Shown here one piece after another: positions 45,235-56,194 of a stretch of DNA of 64,000 bases; within the stretch, counting starts at the first letter, position 1; the number at the start of each line of letters is the position of its first letter. The notes beneath the pieces were generated by a model. It was not told the DNA's origin. It ran no database searches and worked only from the letters and a program-made list of their open reading frames with translations. The position numbers and the translations under genes were made by a program. The stretch is from Periplaneta americana (lineage: Eukaryota > Arthropoda > Insecta > Blattodea > Blattidae), in the NCBI RefSeq assembly GCF_040183065.1, contig NW_027185499.1, forward strand, positions 2,666,001-2,730,000, in the 5' to 3' direction.

Positions 45235-45780
45235 CTATTTTCCTCTTATCTCGATCATCTTGCAGTCGAGTGGGCATGAAATTGACTAGTCTTTGCAAAT
45301 AGCGCCTGTTCTTAGACACGATATTCCAGGCATTCTGAACATACCCACATACATAAGTGTTCTGTCCATGGGCAGGTCTTTCATTGCAAACCCAGCAATC
45401 TCCAATCTTTCCTATTTTCTGCCTTCCTCTTAGTCTCCGCATATGATCCACATATCCTAATGTCTTCTATTATTCTTTTCAACCAGAGACCCAACCAATT
45501 CCTTTTTCTCTTTCTAATCAGTTTCAGCATCATCCTTTCTTCACTCACTTTTTCAAACACAATTTTATTTCTTATTCTGTCTGTCCACTTCACACGCACC
45601 GTTCTTCTCCACATCCGCATTTCAAATGCTTCAATTCGTTTCTCTTCATTTCGTCGCAATGCCATGTTCCTTCCCCATACAATGCCACACTCCACACAAA
45701 GCACTTCACTAGTCTCTTCCTTAGTTCTTTTTCGAGAGGTCCGCAGAAGATCCTTCTTCTTCTATTAAAAGCTTCCTTTG
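45235..45780 (-). pseudogene. LINE RT C-terminal fragment (second LINE family)
   Basis: Minus strand: TKEAFNRRRRIFCGPLEKEL, RKRLVKCFVWSVALYGEGT, then LRRNEEKRIEAFEMRMWRRT, VKWTDRIRNKIVFEKVSEER, MLKLIRKRKRNWLGLWLKRI and, after an apparent internal deletion, ICGSYAETKRKAENRKDWRLLGLQ with a stop. This is the thumb and C-terminal region of an endonuclease/RT LINE common in cockroaches. It differs from the LINE at 22.7 kb. No catalytic residues are present. It is an insertion within hAT-1. Confidence 0.8.
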
Positions 45781-45809
45781 TTCATGTTTGCAGTTTTTCT
45801 TGGGAAGGA

Positions 45810-46060
45810 TAGGCCTAAATGCGGTAACATCCCGTTGCTTTCCGCACACCACTATCTCTTTCGCATCTTATTAAATTCCAGGGGGCCCAAGCGTGGCGAT
45901 GAGGAGAGTGGCTTTGACTAATTGGGCCCTCCGGACTTCACCGAAAGTCACGGCAAGGGTTAAATATTAGTTCTATCAGGATGTTTGACCCGATCAGAGA
46001 CCGGGAAATCTCAATTAGCCTTTGCCCTCCGCATCCTGGACTAGCTTCTACGAATCATCA
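45810..46060 (+). repeat. dispersed repeat, copy 1 (LINE-associated)
   Basis: Contains GCTTTCCGCACACCACTATC, CAGGGGGCCC, GGCCCTCCGGACTTCACCGA, ACCGGGAAATC and TTAGCCTTTGCCC. All recur inverted at 52155-52375. Confidence 0.75.
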
Positions 46061-46121
46061 GAAAATCTTAGAGTGTGACTGGGCCAATTTTTCCGAAAAT
46101 GTTTCCACACTTTTGCCCTTG

Positions 46122-46190
46122 TAGCTCAGCGGACGAACGTCGGAATTTAGATGTCAACGTCTCAGGTTCAATTCCTCGTAACTCCTTTTC
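46122..46190 (+). repeat. tRNA-derived sequence
   Basis: GCCCTTGTAGCTCAGCGGAC (A box) and CAGGTTCAATTCCTC (B box). Too degenerate for a functional tRNA. Confidence 0.5.
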
Positions 46191-46289
46191 ATTTTATTGT
46201 GGTTCAAGATAGTATAATGTAATAATACAAAAAGGAAAACTAATACCAGTATTATGCAACTGGATTTTTCCAAACCTAACATTAAATTT

Positions 46290-47370
46290 ATGTTATTTAT
46301 ATCGCTAAAGAACGATTACAATATAAATAACTTGAATATTATTTATACAGTATCACTAAAGAAGGATAATAGAATATAAATGATAAATATCGATTTGTTT
46401 AATTAATATAATATATTACATAATACGTATTTAATTATCTAAATAAAATAACCTATTTTACAAAGAAAGATGGTTATTAGTGTTATAATAATTAGTTACA
46501 TAAAATACAGATTATTTATATTGCGAAAGAACAATAACAATATAAATAACTTGAATGTTGTTTTATAATGCTAATGAAGGAAAACAGAATATAAATGATA
46601 ACTTGAATATTATTTATATCGCTAAAGAACGATAACAATATAAAAAACCTGGATATTATTCATATCAGAATTTCACAGATTTATTACAGATGTATTTAAG
46701 AAATTGTAGAAGAATAGTAATTAGTAACAGTGTCCTATTTATTCTTCTCGGAGCCAAATTTGTAACTTTTAAAAGTGTGGTTACTATGTTGAAGTGTATG
46801 TGTTGTAACGGATGCTTGATTTGTTATGTATGTGAGTCAGTTATGGGATGCTTGATGTCGTCGCAATGTCGTAATTATAGTTTGATTGTGTTTGTGTGAC
46901 TATTGTATATTAATTTATTATGTATGGTACGGAAAGCTGCGTATTTGTGTTATAGAAGTGTTACGTATGTGTGCTGTTAATGTTTTTGTATGTTTCAAAT
47001 TGATAACTGATATTTGTTTTGTAATTGCAATGCCTAATTTACGGATTGTTTATGTTTTGTTTACATCGCGTAAGCTAATTTAATTTTCTTTTCCATTTCT
47101 CTTTATGCTTATGTTTTTTGTGTATAAAACTATAGCCCTAACATACATATGTAAAATAGGGCTAACCCCCATTGGAGATACAATAATAATAATTATTATT
47201 CATATCGTTATAAAACGATGACAGAATACAAATGATGACTTGAATTTTATTCATATTTGTAAAGAACGATAAGAAAATATAAATAACGTGATATCCATAA
47301 AGAACAATAACTGGATATAAATGATAATTTGAATATCATTGACATCGCTAAAGAACGATTAAAAAATTAA
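46290..47370. repeat. degenerate satellite-like array
   Basis: Units of about 50-60 bp built on TCGCTAAAGAACGATAACAA, TATAAATGATAACTTGAAT and ATTATTTATA recur at least eight times. They are interrupted at about 46680-47200 by other DNA that ends GGAGATACAATAATAATAA, like a LINE 3' tail. Confidence 0.65.
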
Positions 47371-47382
47371 ATGAAATCTTGA

Positions 47383-47455
47383 AGAAGTCCCGAACCCACA
47401 ACCTTTGAATCATTAAACAAGCATTCTACCGCTGGTCTACGAGGCGCAGATATGG
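47383..47455 (-). repeat. tRNA-derived sequence
   Basis: The minus strand has TAGACCAGCGGTAGAATG and GGTTGTGGGTTCGGGAC at tRNA-like spacing, with an anticodon-like CTTGTTTAATGATTCAAAGG stem region. It is probably a SINE head. It sits just downstream of the hAT-1 transposase end. Confidence 0.45.
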
Positions 47456-47639
47456 AACACTTTCATAGTTCCGGAACTACAAACACATGCATCGTGTAAC
47501 ATCGCCGCGACCCGAAGTGAACTTTGAAAATATTCGCTGTTCACGAGTGCGGCCACTTTTTTTTTGACAACTGTACACTCAAAGTTAATGTAAAGAATGT
47601 GCCTGTTTCTTGCGGCAGAGTTTGTCACTTTCCGTTGTC

Positions 47640-48145
47640 ACAGAAGTGAGTTTGAATACGTATATCATCTTCTGCGTCCAAACAAGCTCGATATTTTGTT
47701 TTTGTAGCCGTGTACCTCGAAAAGGCCGATTCATAGAGTTACGTAGTACCAAAAGGCAGTAAGAGAAATTTAGCTTTTGAATTTAATATCAAAAGATCCT
47801 CCCCTAACTGAACCCAAAACTCCGGAAGTGGTTTGCTTTTAAATGATGCCTGACAGTGGCTGTCTGAAACCATGTTTATAAGAACCTCATATTTTGCCGC
47901 AGTGAGAGCTGGTTTGACTTCACTAGAAATGGATCTACAATCCACTCATACTTCTTTGGAATCGATTCCTGTGTGTCCCTTGACGAGTATGAATTCATAT
48001 TTTGAAGCAAATTGTCAAGGTGTTCCTTTATTATTGCTATGAATGAGTCATTCATTGTTTGATATTTTCTTCTATAGTCTTTGAAATAAATAATTATTCT
48101 CGACCCTTTTTTATGTAGAACGCTGTCTTTTTCTTCAGCGCGGCA
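47640..48145 (-). pseudogene. hAT-1 transposase, C-terminal block
   Basis: Minus strand: KIAALKKKTAFYIKKG, then NDSFIAIIKEHLDNLLQNMN, KKYEWIVDPFL, VKPALTAAKYEVLINMVSD, LPEFWVQLGEDLLILNSKAK, FLLLPFGTT, a stop, LYESAFSRYTATKTKYR and LDAEDDIRIQ. This is the hAT C-terminal dimerisation region of ZBED5/FAM200-like transposases (FW..L...YP.L...A...LLPF.TTYLCE..FS). TTYLCESAFS is altered by a stop. The block continues directly from the N-terminal block once hAT-2 and one GTCATTAG copy are removed. Confidence 0.8.
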
Positions 48146-49464
48146 ATTTTGTCATTAGTAAAGCTGAAACATGAAGGTCTGCAGGACAATATCAAGCTAA
48201 CTGTATTGCGATGTTTGTCGAAGGTAAATAGTATGAAGGGGTGGAGGAGTGGTTGCGTACAGGCATGCGACTCTGGCAACAGAACACATTTACGTTGTGT
48301 AGTGGACAGACCTCCAGAGTTGTATTATCTATCTTACGTAACGTATAATATTTATAATGGCAGAATCATCAAGTATATGAATAGTAAACAGGTTGATGAA
48401 TGAATTAGACACATAACATTTCGGAGTAAGTGGGGTAAATATCCTATGAATTTTATGTAGCACAGAAATTAAAGGTAAAAGACGTAAATTCGTAACACAA
48501 CATTGTAACACGAAAAATATAAAGCACTGATGACAGTTTCAACTGAGGAAGAAGGACATGAATCGCATTTAAATTTGCATTAAATGTGTACCACACAGAA
48601 AGACTTTTTTCACGATTTATGTATGTTTCAACATACCAATAAATAACGTTGGAAATACACACTTTAGAAGCTTTATGCGGAAATACGTGAAAAGGGAACT
48701 CCCTAGTCAATCAACTTCACAGAAATACTATACACCGAAATGCTATTATAATGTTATAGCCTATCTCGCATACGACTAAGTATAGGAGATAGGAAAATAC
48801 GTATTTCGTTAATGAAAGCACAGACGCCGCTGGACAATTTGTTCCAAACGTCGTTACGGACATTCTTCCACCACACAAATCCAATGAAACTTTTTATTAA
48901 CCTCTGAAATTCTTGAGAATGCGGATCATTTAAATATAATAAAAGTTTTGAAACGGCTATTACCTCTTATGGCCAGACCAAATAAAAAATGATAATGTAT
49001 AGTTATTTTCATCACGGATGCTAGCCTATATGTTAACATTTGGTAAGGAACTTCAATTACTTTAGCCGAAAGTTATCCGACCCCATGGACGACATCAAAG
49101 TTCGCTCCTGCTACAGTGATGTGAACAGTTTCATACGCAATGTCAAAGAAATATGTTAAGGCACCTCTACCGCCGCAACCCGTTGTAATTAGATGGTGGA
49201 CATGGCTGGATGCTGCAGTCTATTTTGCTACACATTATAAAAGGGTTAAAGACGTAATCAAAACGTAAGGTAGTGTTTACTGCAACAGGCTCGAAAATCC
49301 AGTAATGGTGACATGACCTGAGCTCCAGTTTATTTGTCATGTGAGTATACACCTTATTCTCTGTTGTTTACTCTATAGGACAGCGTACAAAGTCTGTACA
49401 CTGACCTCCCCCGCTCTCTCTACTTGCTGTGCTATACTTTGGGTGCACCTAACTTAATGACAAA

Positions 49465-49541
49465 CAGTGGCGGCTTCTCAAGGGGGTTGCAGCTTTGTAC
49501 ACCCCCCAGTAATGTTCCTAATCTCCCGGCTTTGTTACTAT

Positions 49542-49599
<58 letters not shown>

Positions 49600-50344
49600 A
49601 CAATTTTCATTCATGACTATCTGCAGCTGGCGTCTTGTTTTGTACGTCTGCAGGAGCCTTCGAGCCTCTTGGTTTGCAGAGATGTTGAAAACCTATGGAA
49701 GGTAGTTTATAGAGATGTTCGGCTAATGCGGGGACAGGGGGTTAGAGGCGTGGTCTACTGCTTTCTCATTGAGAACGGTTTGTCGCACTCCCTGGCATGG
49801 GACACCAACGTCAGTGCAGAAGAATCTAAATTCACTGGGAAAGTATCTGTTTCAACTAGACATTTGTCCGAAGACGAACAGTCGCATATTTCGCACATTA
49901 CTTTCTCAATCTGCATGCACACAAACGGCACAATACATAAAGCAGCTTGTATTTTGCTTTAAAGTTGTAAGAGTTGTCGTTCTGACAATAAGTGCTGCTA
50001 TCTCCCGACGGCCTACGAAAGCTGCATTTGAATTTTATGAACGAAAACGTTGGACTTGGTACTTGGTAGCATTCTGATGACAATTTCGTGCTCAAATGTT
50101 TTTCATTAGGTTAAATCGTAATATAGAGAGCTCCATCCACGACCCCGTCCACTTTTGGACTTTCTGTATAAATAGGTAGCCTATGCTTGTATTTAATCAT
50201 TTTACTTATTAATTGCATATAAATAAGCTTTATATGTATACGCCCTCAGGTATACACGGTTTTAAACTTTAAAGTAAAGTATGTTTAACACCTCTCCGAT
50301 ATCCATTGTGCACTACCATATTTTCAAACCACCAGCCGCCACTG
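49465..50344. mobile_element. hAT-3 inside hAT-2, perfect 8-bp TSD
   Basis: Both ends are CAGTGGCGGC in inverse orientation. Flanked by perfect ATGACAAA at 49457-49464 and 50345-50352. 880 bp, non-coding, with a long (TA)n tract. Confidence 0.85.
49545..49597. repeat. (TA)n microsatellite in hAT-3
   Basis: About 26 TA units. Confidence 0.9.
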
Positions 50345-50374
50345 ATGACAAACGTCCTAGATGTCTCAGCTTTA

Positions 50375-51744
50375 GTCATTAGCACCGAATATAGTCTTCC
50401 GTTTACCTTTATGGATGTGATGAATTAGTTAATTTTGAAAAAAATGTCTACCAAGCAACTTAATTTGTAGAACTATTTCTGATCATTCAAAAAATCTGCT
50501 AGCAAATTTTTTTTGGTCATTCAAAAGTGAAGAAACTTCCGTTCGAATTTCAAGTAAACGGGACAACGCTTTAACATGCGACAACCATCGCACTTCTATG
50601 TGTAATAACAATGACTTGTGTAGCCCTATACTCCCCACATCTTCGCACAGAATGCTGAGTAGCAAAGGTCGTGCCTTAACAAAGTTGATTATTTTGACTA
50701 CGTTGTGTAGTACTTGCTTTAATAACGCTGGAATTTTTTTCGTTGCGTGAGCGTGTTGGTATAGTGCACAATGATTAAATGTGCAGCTTTTTTTTTTTTT
50801 TTTTAGCTTCCTTGATCATTGTAACAGCGCCAGAAACAGGACTACCATGACATTTGCGCCATCTGTGCACACCTGAATGCAATTGTCTCAAGGTTTTCAA
50901 TGAAATTTCAGTACCGCTTGTAGAGGATGGCACTGGCTTGCAGAATAAAATATCTTCATGAAAGGACCTGAAAATTCCTACCGCCCAAACGTCATTAATA
51001 CAGATAACCCGGCAACGTCCGTGGATTCGTCAAGTTGCATCGAAAATTTAATTTGACTGATAAGGAAAATTATGATATTTTTAACATCGTTTGATAGATT
51101 CTGTATTCGATTACGCACAGTGTTATTTGTTAAGGGCACACTGAGGATCAAGCTTGCAGTTCTTTCGTCCACCATGCACTTCACTTCACTACCTTCACTA
51201 ATAGTGGTTTCATAAGAGTTTAAGCAAGAGTGAGGTTTACCAGCAAGAGCCTGTCATCACTTAACAAGTACGACGCTTCCAGTGCTTTCTCGTTATTTGT
51301 ATTTTACACGAGATAAAAATATTGTCCGAACTGCATGGAGTCATCAGTTTTTCTTTTAAAGTACCTAGTGTGCAGTTTCATTTGTGAAGTCAGGATGAGT
51401 TTCGAAATACCGTCTCTAAGCTTGGCAGGGAACATAGAACTATTGGGCAAAACTTTATTACATATCTCACACTCTGGACGTCCATCAGCAAACTCAGGGA
51501 ATTCCATGTCAAAATATGAATCACAATATTTTCGTTTTTTAATTCCTTTCAGTACCTCTGCACTAGCCATCACAGATTCTGAAGCAGGATCATGTTCAAC
51601 ATATTCCGAACTCAATCTCAAGGAATTCGCATTATCTTCCTTTAAAGTAAGGTTACACCTGTTGTTATCCCCCTTTAACTGAGCACTGGTTGATAGCTGA
51701 TGACTCTGGGGTATTACGGAGCCCGTCTTAAGCCACAGTTCCAT
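50375..51744 (-). pseudogene. hAT-1 transposase, N-terminal and central block
   Basis: Minus strand: a leader from about 51744, then KKRKYCDSYFDMEFPEFADG, RPECEICNKVLPNSSMFPAK (BED-like finger, C-x2-C and PSKL-like), KLHTRYFKRK. Next, at 51184, MKCMVDERTASLILSVPLTN, NTVRNRIQNLSNDVKN, SMQLDESTDVAGLSVLM (catalytic D of DESTD). Near 50665 come LCEDVGSIGLHKSLLLHIEVRWLSHVKALSRLLEIRTEV, then HFFQN..., IFGAND where hAT-2 enters. These are consecutive ZBED5/SCAND3-type hAT motifs. Stops and frameshifts separate the pieces. Confidence 0.82.
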
Positions 51745-52154
51745 TTCAGCTGCAATCTAATTAACGTTCAGTATACATATTTTCTGAGGCAACATAACAG
51801 TCGATAGATTGTAGATTCCACGTATCACGATTAACAAACGCTGCCTGCTTGGTATATAAAACATAAAATAAATTTCGAAAATCATCGAGTACTTGGCAAG
51901 CAAGAAAAATCGAGATAGTTCCAATAACGAGTAGATCTATTATTGGTGCTTCCATCTACAAAGAAAACGTAAACTATTTTCTGAGAAAGTATTTTCACTT
52001 GATGGAAGTAGTTTGCGTTTTTCTCGCTAGAGACTAGATGGAAGCAGAAATTTTTGTCATCTTCATAACTACCGCGGACGAAATCCCTGAGAACCATTCG
52101 CGGAGCCCTGGGTTCCGCGGAGCACACTTTGGAAACCGCTGCCTTAGACTCAGT

Positions 52155-52700
52155 AAGGGGGGCAAAGGCTAATTGGGATTTCCCGGTCTTTGATCGGGTC
52201 AAAAACCCTGATGGAACTGATATTTAACACTTGCGGTGAATTTCGGTGAAGTCCGGAGGGCCTAATTAGTCAAATCCACTCTCCTCACCTCCACGCTGGG
52301 GCCCCCTGGGATCTTTTAAGATGCGAAAGAGAGAGTGGTGTGCGGAAAGCAATGGGAAGCTACCGCATTTATATATCCCAAGAGAATTTATGATAAAAAT
52401 GCCATGATGAGTCTTTCCCTGGTAAAAAATTCCGGACGTAAACTATCCCCCAATCGGATGTCCGGGTGGGGGATACTGTGGAAGGACATGTCATGACGAA
52501 ACGCAACGGAGAGAAGAAAAGAAGATGGACAAGATGGACAAGAATATGGAGAAGATGGACAAGAAGATCGACTGGAGCGCCGCATATGAACCCTCCACTT
52601 CTACCAGGTAATTTGGAAAACTTGAAGGAAGCAATGAGAGGAATCAGAATGGATGTGATGGGAAAATCATGAGGGGGAAAATAGTGGTGGGTTGATGAGT
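52155..52700 (-). repeat. dispersed repeat, copy 2, with LINE-like downstream part
   Basis: The inverse of 45810-46060 (GGGCAAAGGCTAATTGGGAT, CCCTCCGGAC-type core, GTGTGCGGAAAGCAATGG). It continues with AAAAATGCCATGATGAGTCT and CGGATGTCCGGGTGGGGGAT, a stretch I associate with a cockroach LINE. It starts 13 bp outside the hAT-1 end. An imperfect GATGGACAA minisatellite lies at about 52525-52572. Confidence 0.6.
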
Positions 52701-53264
52701 GACGAATAGTGCTCGGAAGTTGATGAAATATCATATTTTTTTTTCTTAGTCATCACAGACAATACAGAATACAATATAAACTCGTTTCACTTCATGACGA
52801 ACCAATACAGCCTACTTTTACTTTGTGTTTATTTGCATTTTTTGGTCTTTTATTCTTTACTGGTCACTTTTTTTTAGGAAATGTTCTACTTTATGTTGCA
52901 TTATTGCCCTTCTATTCTTTTGAACGGACTTTTTTTTACGATGTAGTCGTAGTCTACATTCCAGAATCTACTGCAGATTGCATCATGCAGAAAGCTTGGC
53001 CCCATTCAACGCAACAGTTGAGGAATACGATTATCTAATATATCTTTGTTTCCTTAAATATTCATTTATTTCGGGGGTATTCTTGCACATTTGCTTCAGT
53101 CTCTAGAAATATGTACTAGGTACAAATCGTTTACTCCAAAGTGTTTAATGCTTTGTTGGCGTGAAGACATTTCGTGGTAGACGAGAAGATTCTAGCCACA
53201 TAATTTATTCTTTTCAGTTGGAAATTTGAAAACTGTAAGATAATACTCTCACTTATAGCACTCT
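52700..53264. other. intron sequence
   Basis: Nothing recognised. Confidence 0.35.
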
Positions 53265-53450
53265 GGCAATTGCTGGTACATACAGGCACACAACATTTAG
53301 AAGCCATTTGTAAATAAAAAATATGGATAAATTAATTTCATGTTTAATAAAAGTCTAAACTTCTTTTATTTCAGTTCCCTGAATTTATTTTTGTTTGAGG
53401 TTGTACCTATATTAGAAGTAACCGTAGCTATGTGCTTCATCTTTTGATTC
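53265..53450 (+). repeat. local repeat block, copy 1 (upstream of exon B)
   Basis: Shares ACATTTAGAAGCCAT, TGTAAATAAAA, GGATAAATTAATT, TTTATTTCAG and GAATTTATTTTT with blocks at 57955-58110 and 60165-60315. The TTAGAAGTAAC...CTTTTGATTC end also occurs at 59884-59945. Confidence 0.65.
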
Positions 53451-53518
53451 CTTTTCAGACTTTACTTTTATGATTCACTTAATGGTAATAGTTTGGTGAC
53501 GTACATGCTGTAATGCTA

Positions 53519-53753
53519 CTGTCCGTCCGAGTGGTTATGTCACACGGTCGTCAAAATGAGGGAAATCACATGACACTTACTTAACAGGGCCCTTTTCTTC
53601 TAATTATTTTAAACAGTACTACATTAACTTCCAATTCCGTACAGCAAATAATTGCAGAGAAGAGCCTAACACCTCAGTTACTAGCCCTTACAGAGAGGAC
53701 AGGAGAAACTAGTGGGGCAAACAGGGATGCGACATAACCATTCGGGTGGACAG
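53519..53753. mobile_element. MITE, TA TSD, just upstream of exon B
   Basis: Left end CTGTCCGTCCGAGTGGTTAT and right end inverse of CTGTCCACCCGAATGGTTAT, flanked by TA. 235 bp, non-coding. Confidence 0.75.
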
Positions 53754-53821
53754 TACTTATTTATCCCCTTCACAGTTAACAATCAGTTTATTACAACTCA
53801 GAATATTACACTACCTTTCAG

Positions 53822-53989
53822 CTGGACTTGATACAACTGGCACCCAGCCTTCGAGCGACCACTTGTTTGAAAACAGCAGCCAGTACGCCGAGTGGGAGGA
53901 GAGCGTCAGGGAGCAGGGGCGGAGGCATTTGGTGAAGCTAGAGGCTCATCTTTTTCACTTCCTACACGAGGCAGACGGGGACTACGAAG
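53822..53989 (+). CDS. candidate host-gene exon B
   Basis: 168 bp between acceptor CTACCTTTCAG and donor GAAG/GTACAG. Phase 1 at both ends. It encodes GLDTTGTQPSSDHLFENSSQ, YAEWEESVREQGRRHLVKLE and AHLFHFLHEADGDYE, a charged, partly helical stretch with no recognised domain. Codon use and GC content differ sharply from the surrounding AT-rich intron. The other two frames are poor. An open ORF continues across the donor to 54204, but the protein-like character ends at the splice site. I do not know the gene. Confidence 0.6.
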
Positions 53990-54316
53990 GTACAGTAACT
54001 GTTCAAATTCTAAGCTATAGTGGCGCACAAGCAGAGTCCGTGGACACGCAGCAGGGCGTAGCGTGCATGGATGCGGGTGATGTGTTGCAGCCCCTCAATT
54101 TTTCTGAACAAAAAATATATATTTATCGTTATTTACCGGTACTTTTTTGTGTGTATCGTGTTATACTTGTTACACGTAATAATGATAATTACTGTGTTAT
54201 TTGAAGGTTACTTTCAAATTTTAAATGTCGCTGCTACAGCAATGGAAATATGTTACACGAAGTGACAAAGGCGCGCGCCCGTGCGAATTTATTAACGGCG
54301 AGTTCTCACTCCCAAG

Positions 54317-55522
54317 CAGTGGCGTATGCTGAACCTGGAGTTTGGGTGTTCTGTTAAAAATATATAGTTGGTTTATCTCGCACAATTATGATAGGCCTAA
54401 GTGAAATATCGGGTCAACATTAACTGCCATTTTTAATATATAATTTAGTATTATTTATAAATAAAAACTATGGGACGGATGTTGATGACCTAAAAATCTA
54501 CTTAAAATGATCATTAAAATGCCCTTAAGCTAATGGAAAAATGACATAAAATTAAAAGAAAATGACATTTAAATATTATTCAAAGTACTCGCACCACAAC
54601 TTCTTATAAATTAACCACCTTGTTTCAATGACTGCCCTGCAAATGCCGGAGAAAGGAGGCAACTACAAATAACGTTATTCAAAAGTGCATTATTTATGAT
54701 CAAACAATAACCATGGCCAGCAAAATAACCTGTTTGAAGCTCCACAACCCGCTAACTATTCTACAATTTCATATTGTGAAATAGAAAAATGTCTAGTGTA
54801 TTGTTCACTTTTTGTTTTATATTGTTGCACTAAATTCGGAAGTGGCGGGGTAGGTCTACCCTGATTCACTATATGTAATTTCTCTCCTAGTGGGCGAGAA
54901 GAGAATGGCTTTTGCAAAAGATATTTTACAGTGTACATTTGCAAGTGCTATTATCATTAAATAAGTACCGTAATTCAAATTTTTCACCTGCGCTGGCACA
55001 CAACTATGAACCCTAGTAAAACCTAAACACAGTAAATTCACTCACACAAACAGTAAACACACACTTCAAACACAATATTTTGTAACGCTATTGACAAGTT
55101 GAGCTGCCTGTATACAGGACGACCTGCGAGCTTGAGAGAAGCGAGTATCCCCACCACTCCACCGTGCGCACGCAGAGAATTATAGCAGTAACTCTCAGCA
55201 GGGGATGTTCTTTTGTACGGTCAGGACAACCAGACCAGACCTCATCCTACTTCGTCAGGCAGAGCGTAAGTTTTAAAACGAAAGCCGTTCTGGGGATGGT
55301 GTGCACATTCAACCAGCAGGCATTTAAAATATTTAAATGGTAATAAATTAAAATTAGTCTTGAACTATATACGTCAACTTCCAATGAGATTACCACGCAT
55401 TTAAATTGTGATACATTAAAATTATTGTTGCATTATATAAAACAACTTAAAATAAAAATTGAGATTACCGAATTTACAGAGTGTCCAGTGCACACCTTGA
55501 ACACCCGCAATATACGCCCCTG
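54317..55522. mobile_element. hAT-4, non-autonomous, perfect 8-bp TSD
   Basis: Ends CAGTGGCGTATGCTG and inverse of CAGGGGCGTATATTG, both followed by a GGGTGTTC motif. Flanked by perfect CTCCCAAG at 54309-54316 and 55523-55530. Near its right end there are two imperfect copies of a roughly 75-bp unit (ATTAAAATTA...TGAGATTACC, 55325-55470). No transposase recognised. Confidence 0.83.
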
Positions 55523-55530
55523 CTCCCAAG

Positions 55531-56194
55531 AAATGTGACTGTGTATGTCGCATCGGTAGGAGCATGTCAGAGCGAGGCAACGTCCAACTGCTGAGTGAAA
55601 GAACGTAACTTATACCTGAGTGCAGACTGCAGAGAATACAATAGGTTCGTTCCAACAAGCGGTTCATGAATCAGTTCATGTACGGTTCCTGTACCATCTT
55701 ATGCACATGCGCTAGTTGAGCATCTGCTGTGGGATTGAAACTGGACTGGACGCTGTTGGAACGCTTTCGCGGATCGTTATGTACTAAATCCAGAGATGCT
55801 ATAACTGTGATCATCTTTGCTAAGAATGGGATGCTTAATTATTATCGTTTCGCAGCTAATTCTAATTACAGAAAATAGAATTTCGATCATTTTCTATAAA
55901 AAAAGACAAAAAAATATGGAAGGCAAGAATTCCGCTAATTCAATGTCGTGTACTGGGGGACTCTCATCTAAAAATAGTTATTTTTTAATTATTAATGTAT
56001 GTACGTTATTTATTAATCAAAGCTGCATGTTGAAATCGTAATTAACTATTTCAATACCCAAATAATTTCCATTCCCTTTCTTTTTGGCGAAAATTTAAAT
56101 TAAATCTCTAGTTTTATTATTCGTCTGTACTGTCACTTTTCATCTTTAACCTCACTGATGTGAACAGTGGATCATGTCCTTCTTCCAACGAGTA
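55531..56194. other. intron sequence
   Basis: Nothing recognised. Confidence 0.35.

Larger units (their letters stand above)
48159..50374. mobile_element. hAT-2 inside hAT-1, perfect 8-bp TSD
   Basis: Left end TAAAGCTGAAACAT; right end is the inverse of TAAAGCTGAGACAT, resembling hAT ends of the Tam3/Ac type. Flanked by perfect GTCATTAG at 48151-48158 and 50375-50382. The insertion lies within the hAT-1 transposase frame. No transposase was recognised inside, so the copy is non-autonomous. Confidence 0.8.
44493..52141 (-). mobile_element. hAT-1, ZBED5-like, 7.6 kb including insertions, 8-bp TSD
   Basis: Left end CAGCGGTTCCCAAACTTTTT; right end is the inverse of CAGCGGTTTCCAAAGTGTGC. Flanks CTTTAGAC (44485-44492) and CCTTAGAC (52142-52149) match in 7 of 8 bases. 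The first fits the hAT target consensus nTnTAGAn. The transposase is on the minus strand in two blocks (51744-50375 and 48145-47640), separated by hAT-2. Between the left end and the transposase are a LINE fragment, a LINE-associated repeat, tRNA-like repeats and a satellite-like array. Confidence 0.8.

Noticed and set aside
46690..47083. Cysteine-rich small secreted proteins
   Set aside because: Short ORFs in low-complexity T/G-rich DNA, no signal peptide logic and no homology recognised.
52369..52734. Minus-strand proline/histidine-rich ORF
   Set aside because: Lies in a LINE-associated repeat with a GATGGACAA minisatellite; no domain.
53990..54204. Extension of the exon B ORF past the donor
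   Set aside because: Protein-like composition stops at the GT, and the following sequence resembles the intron after exon C.
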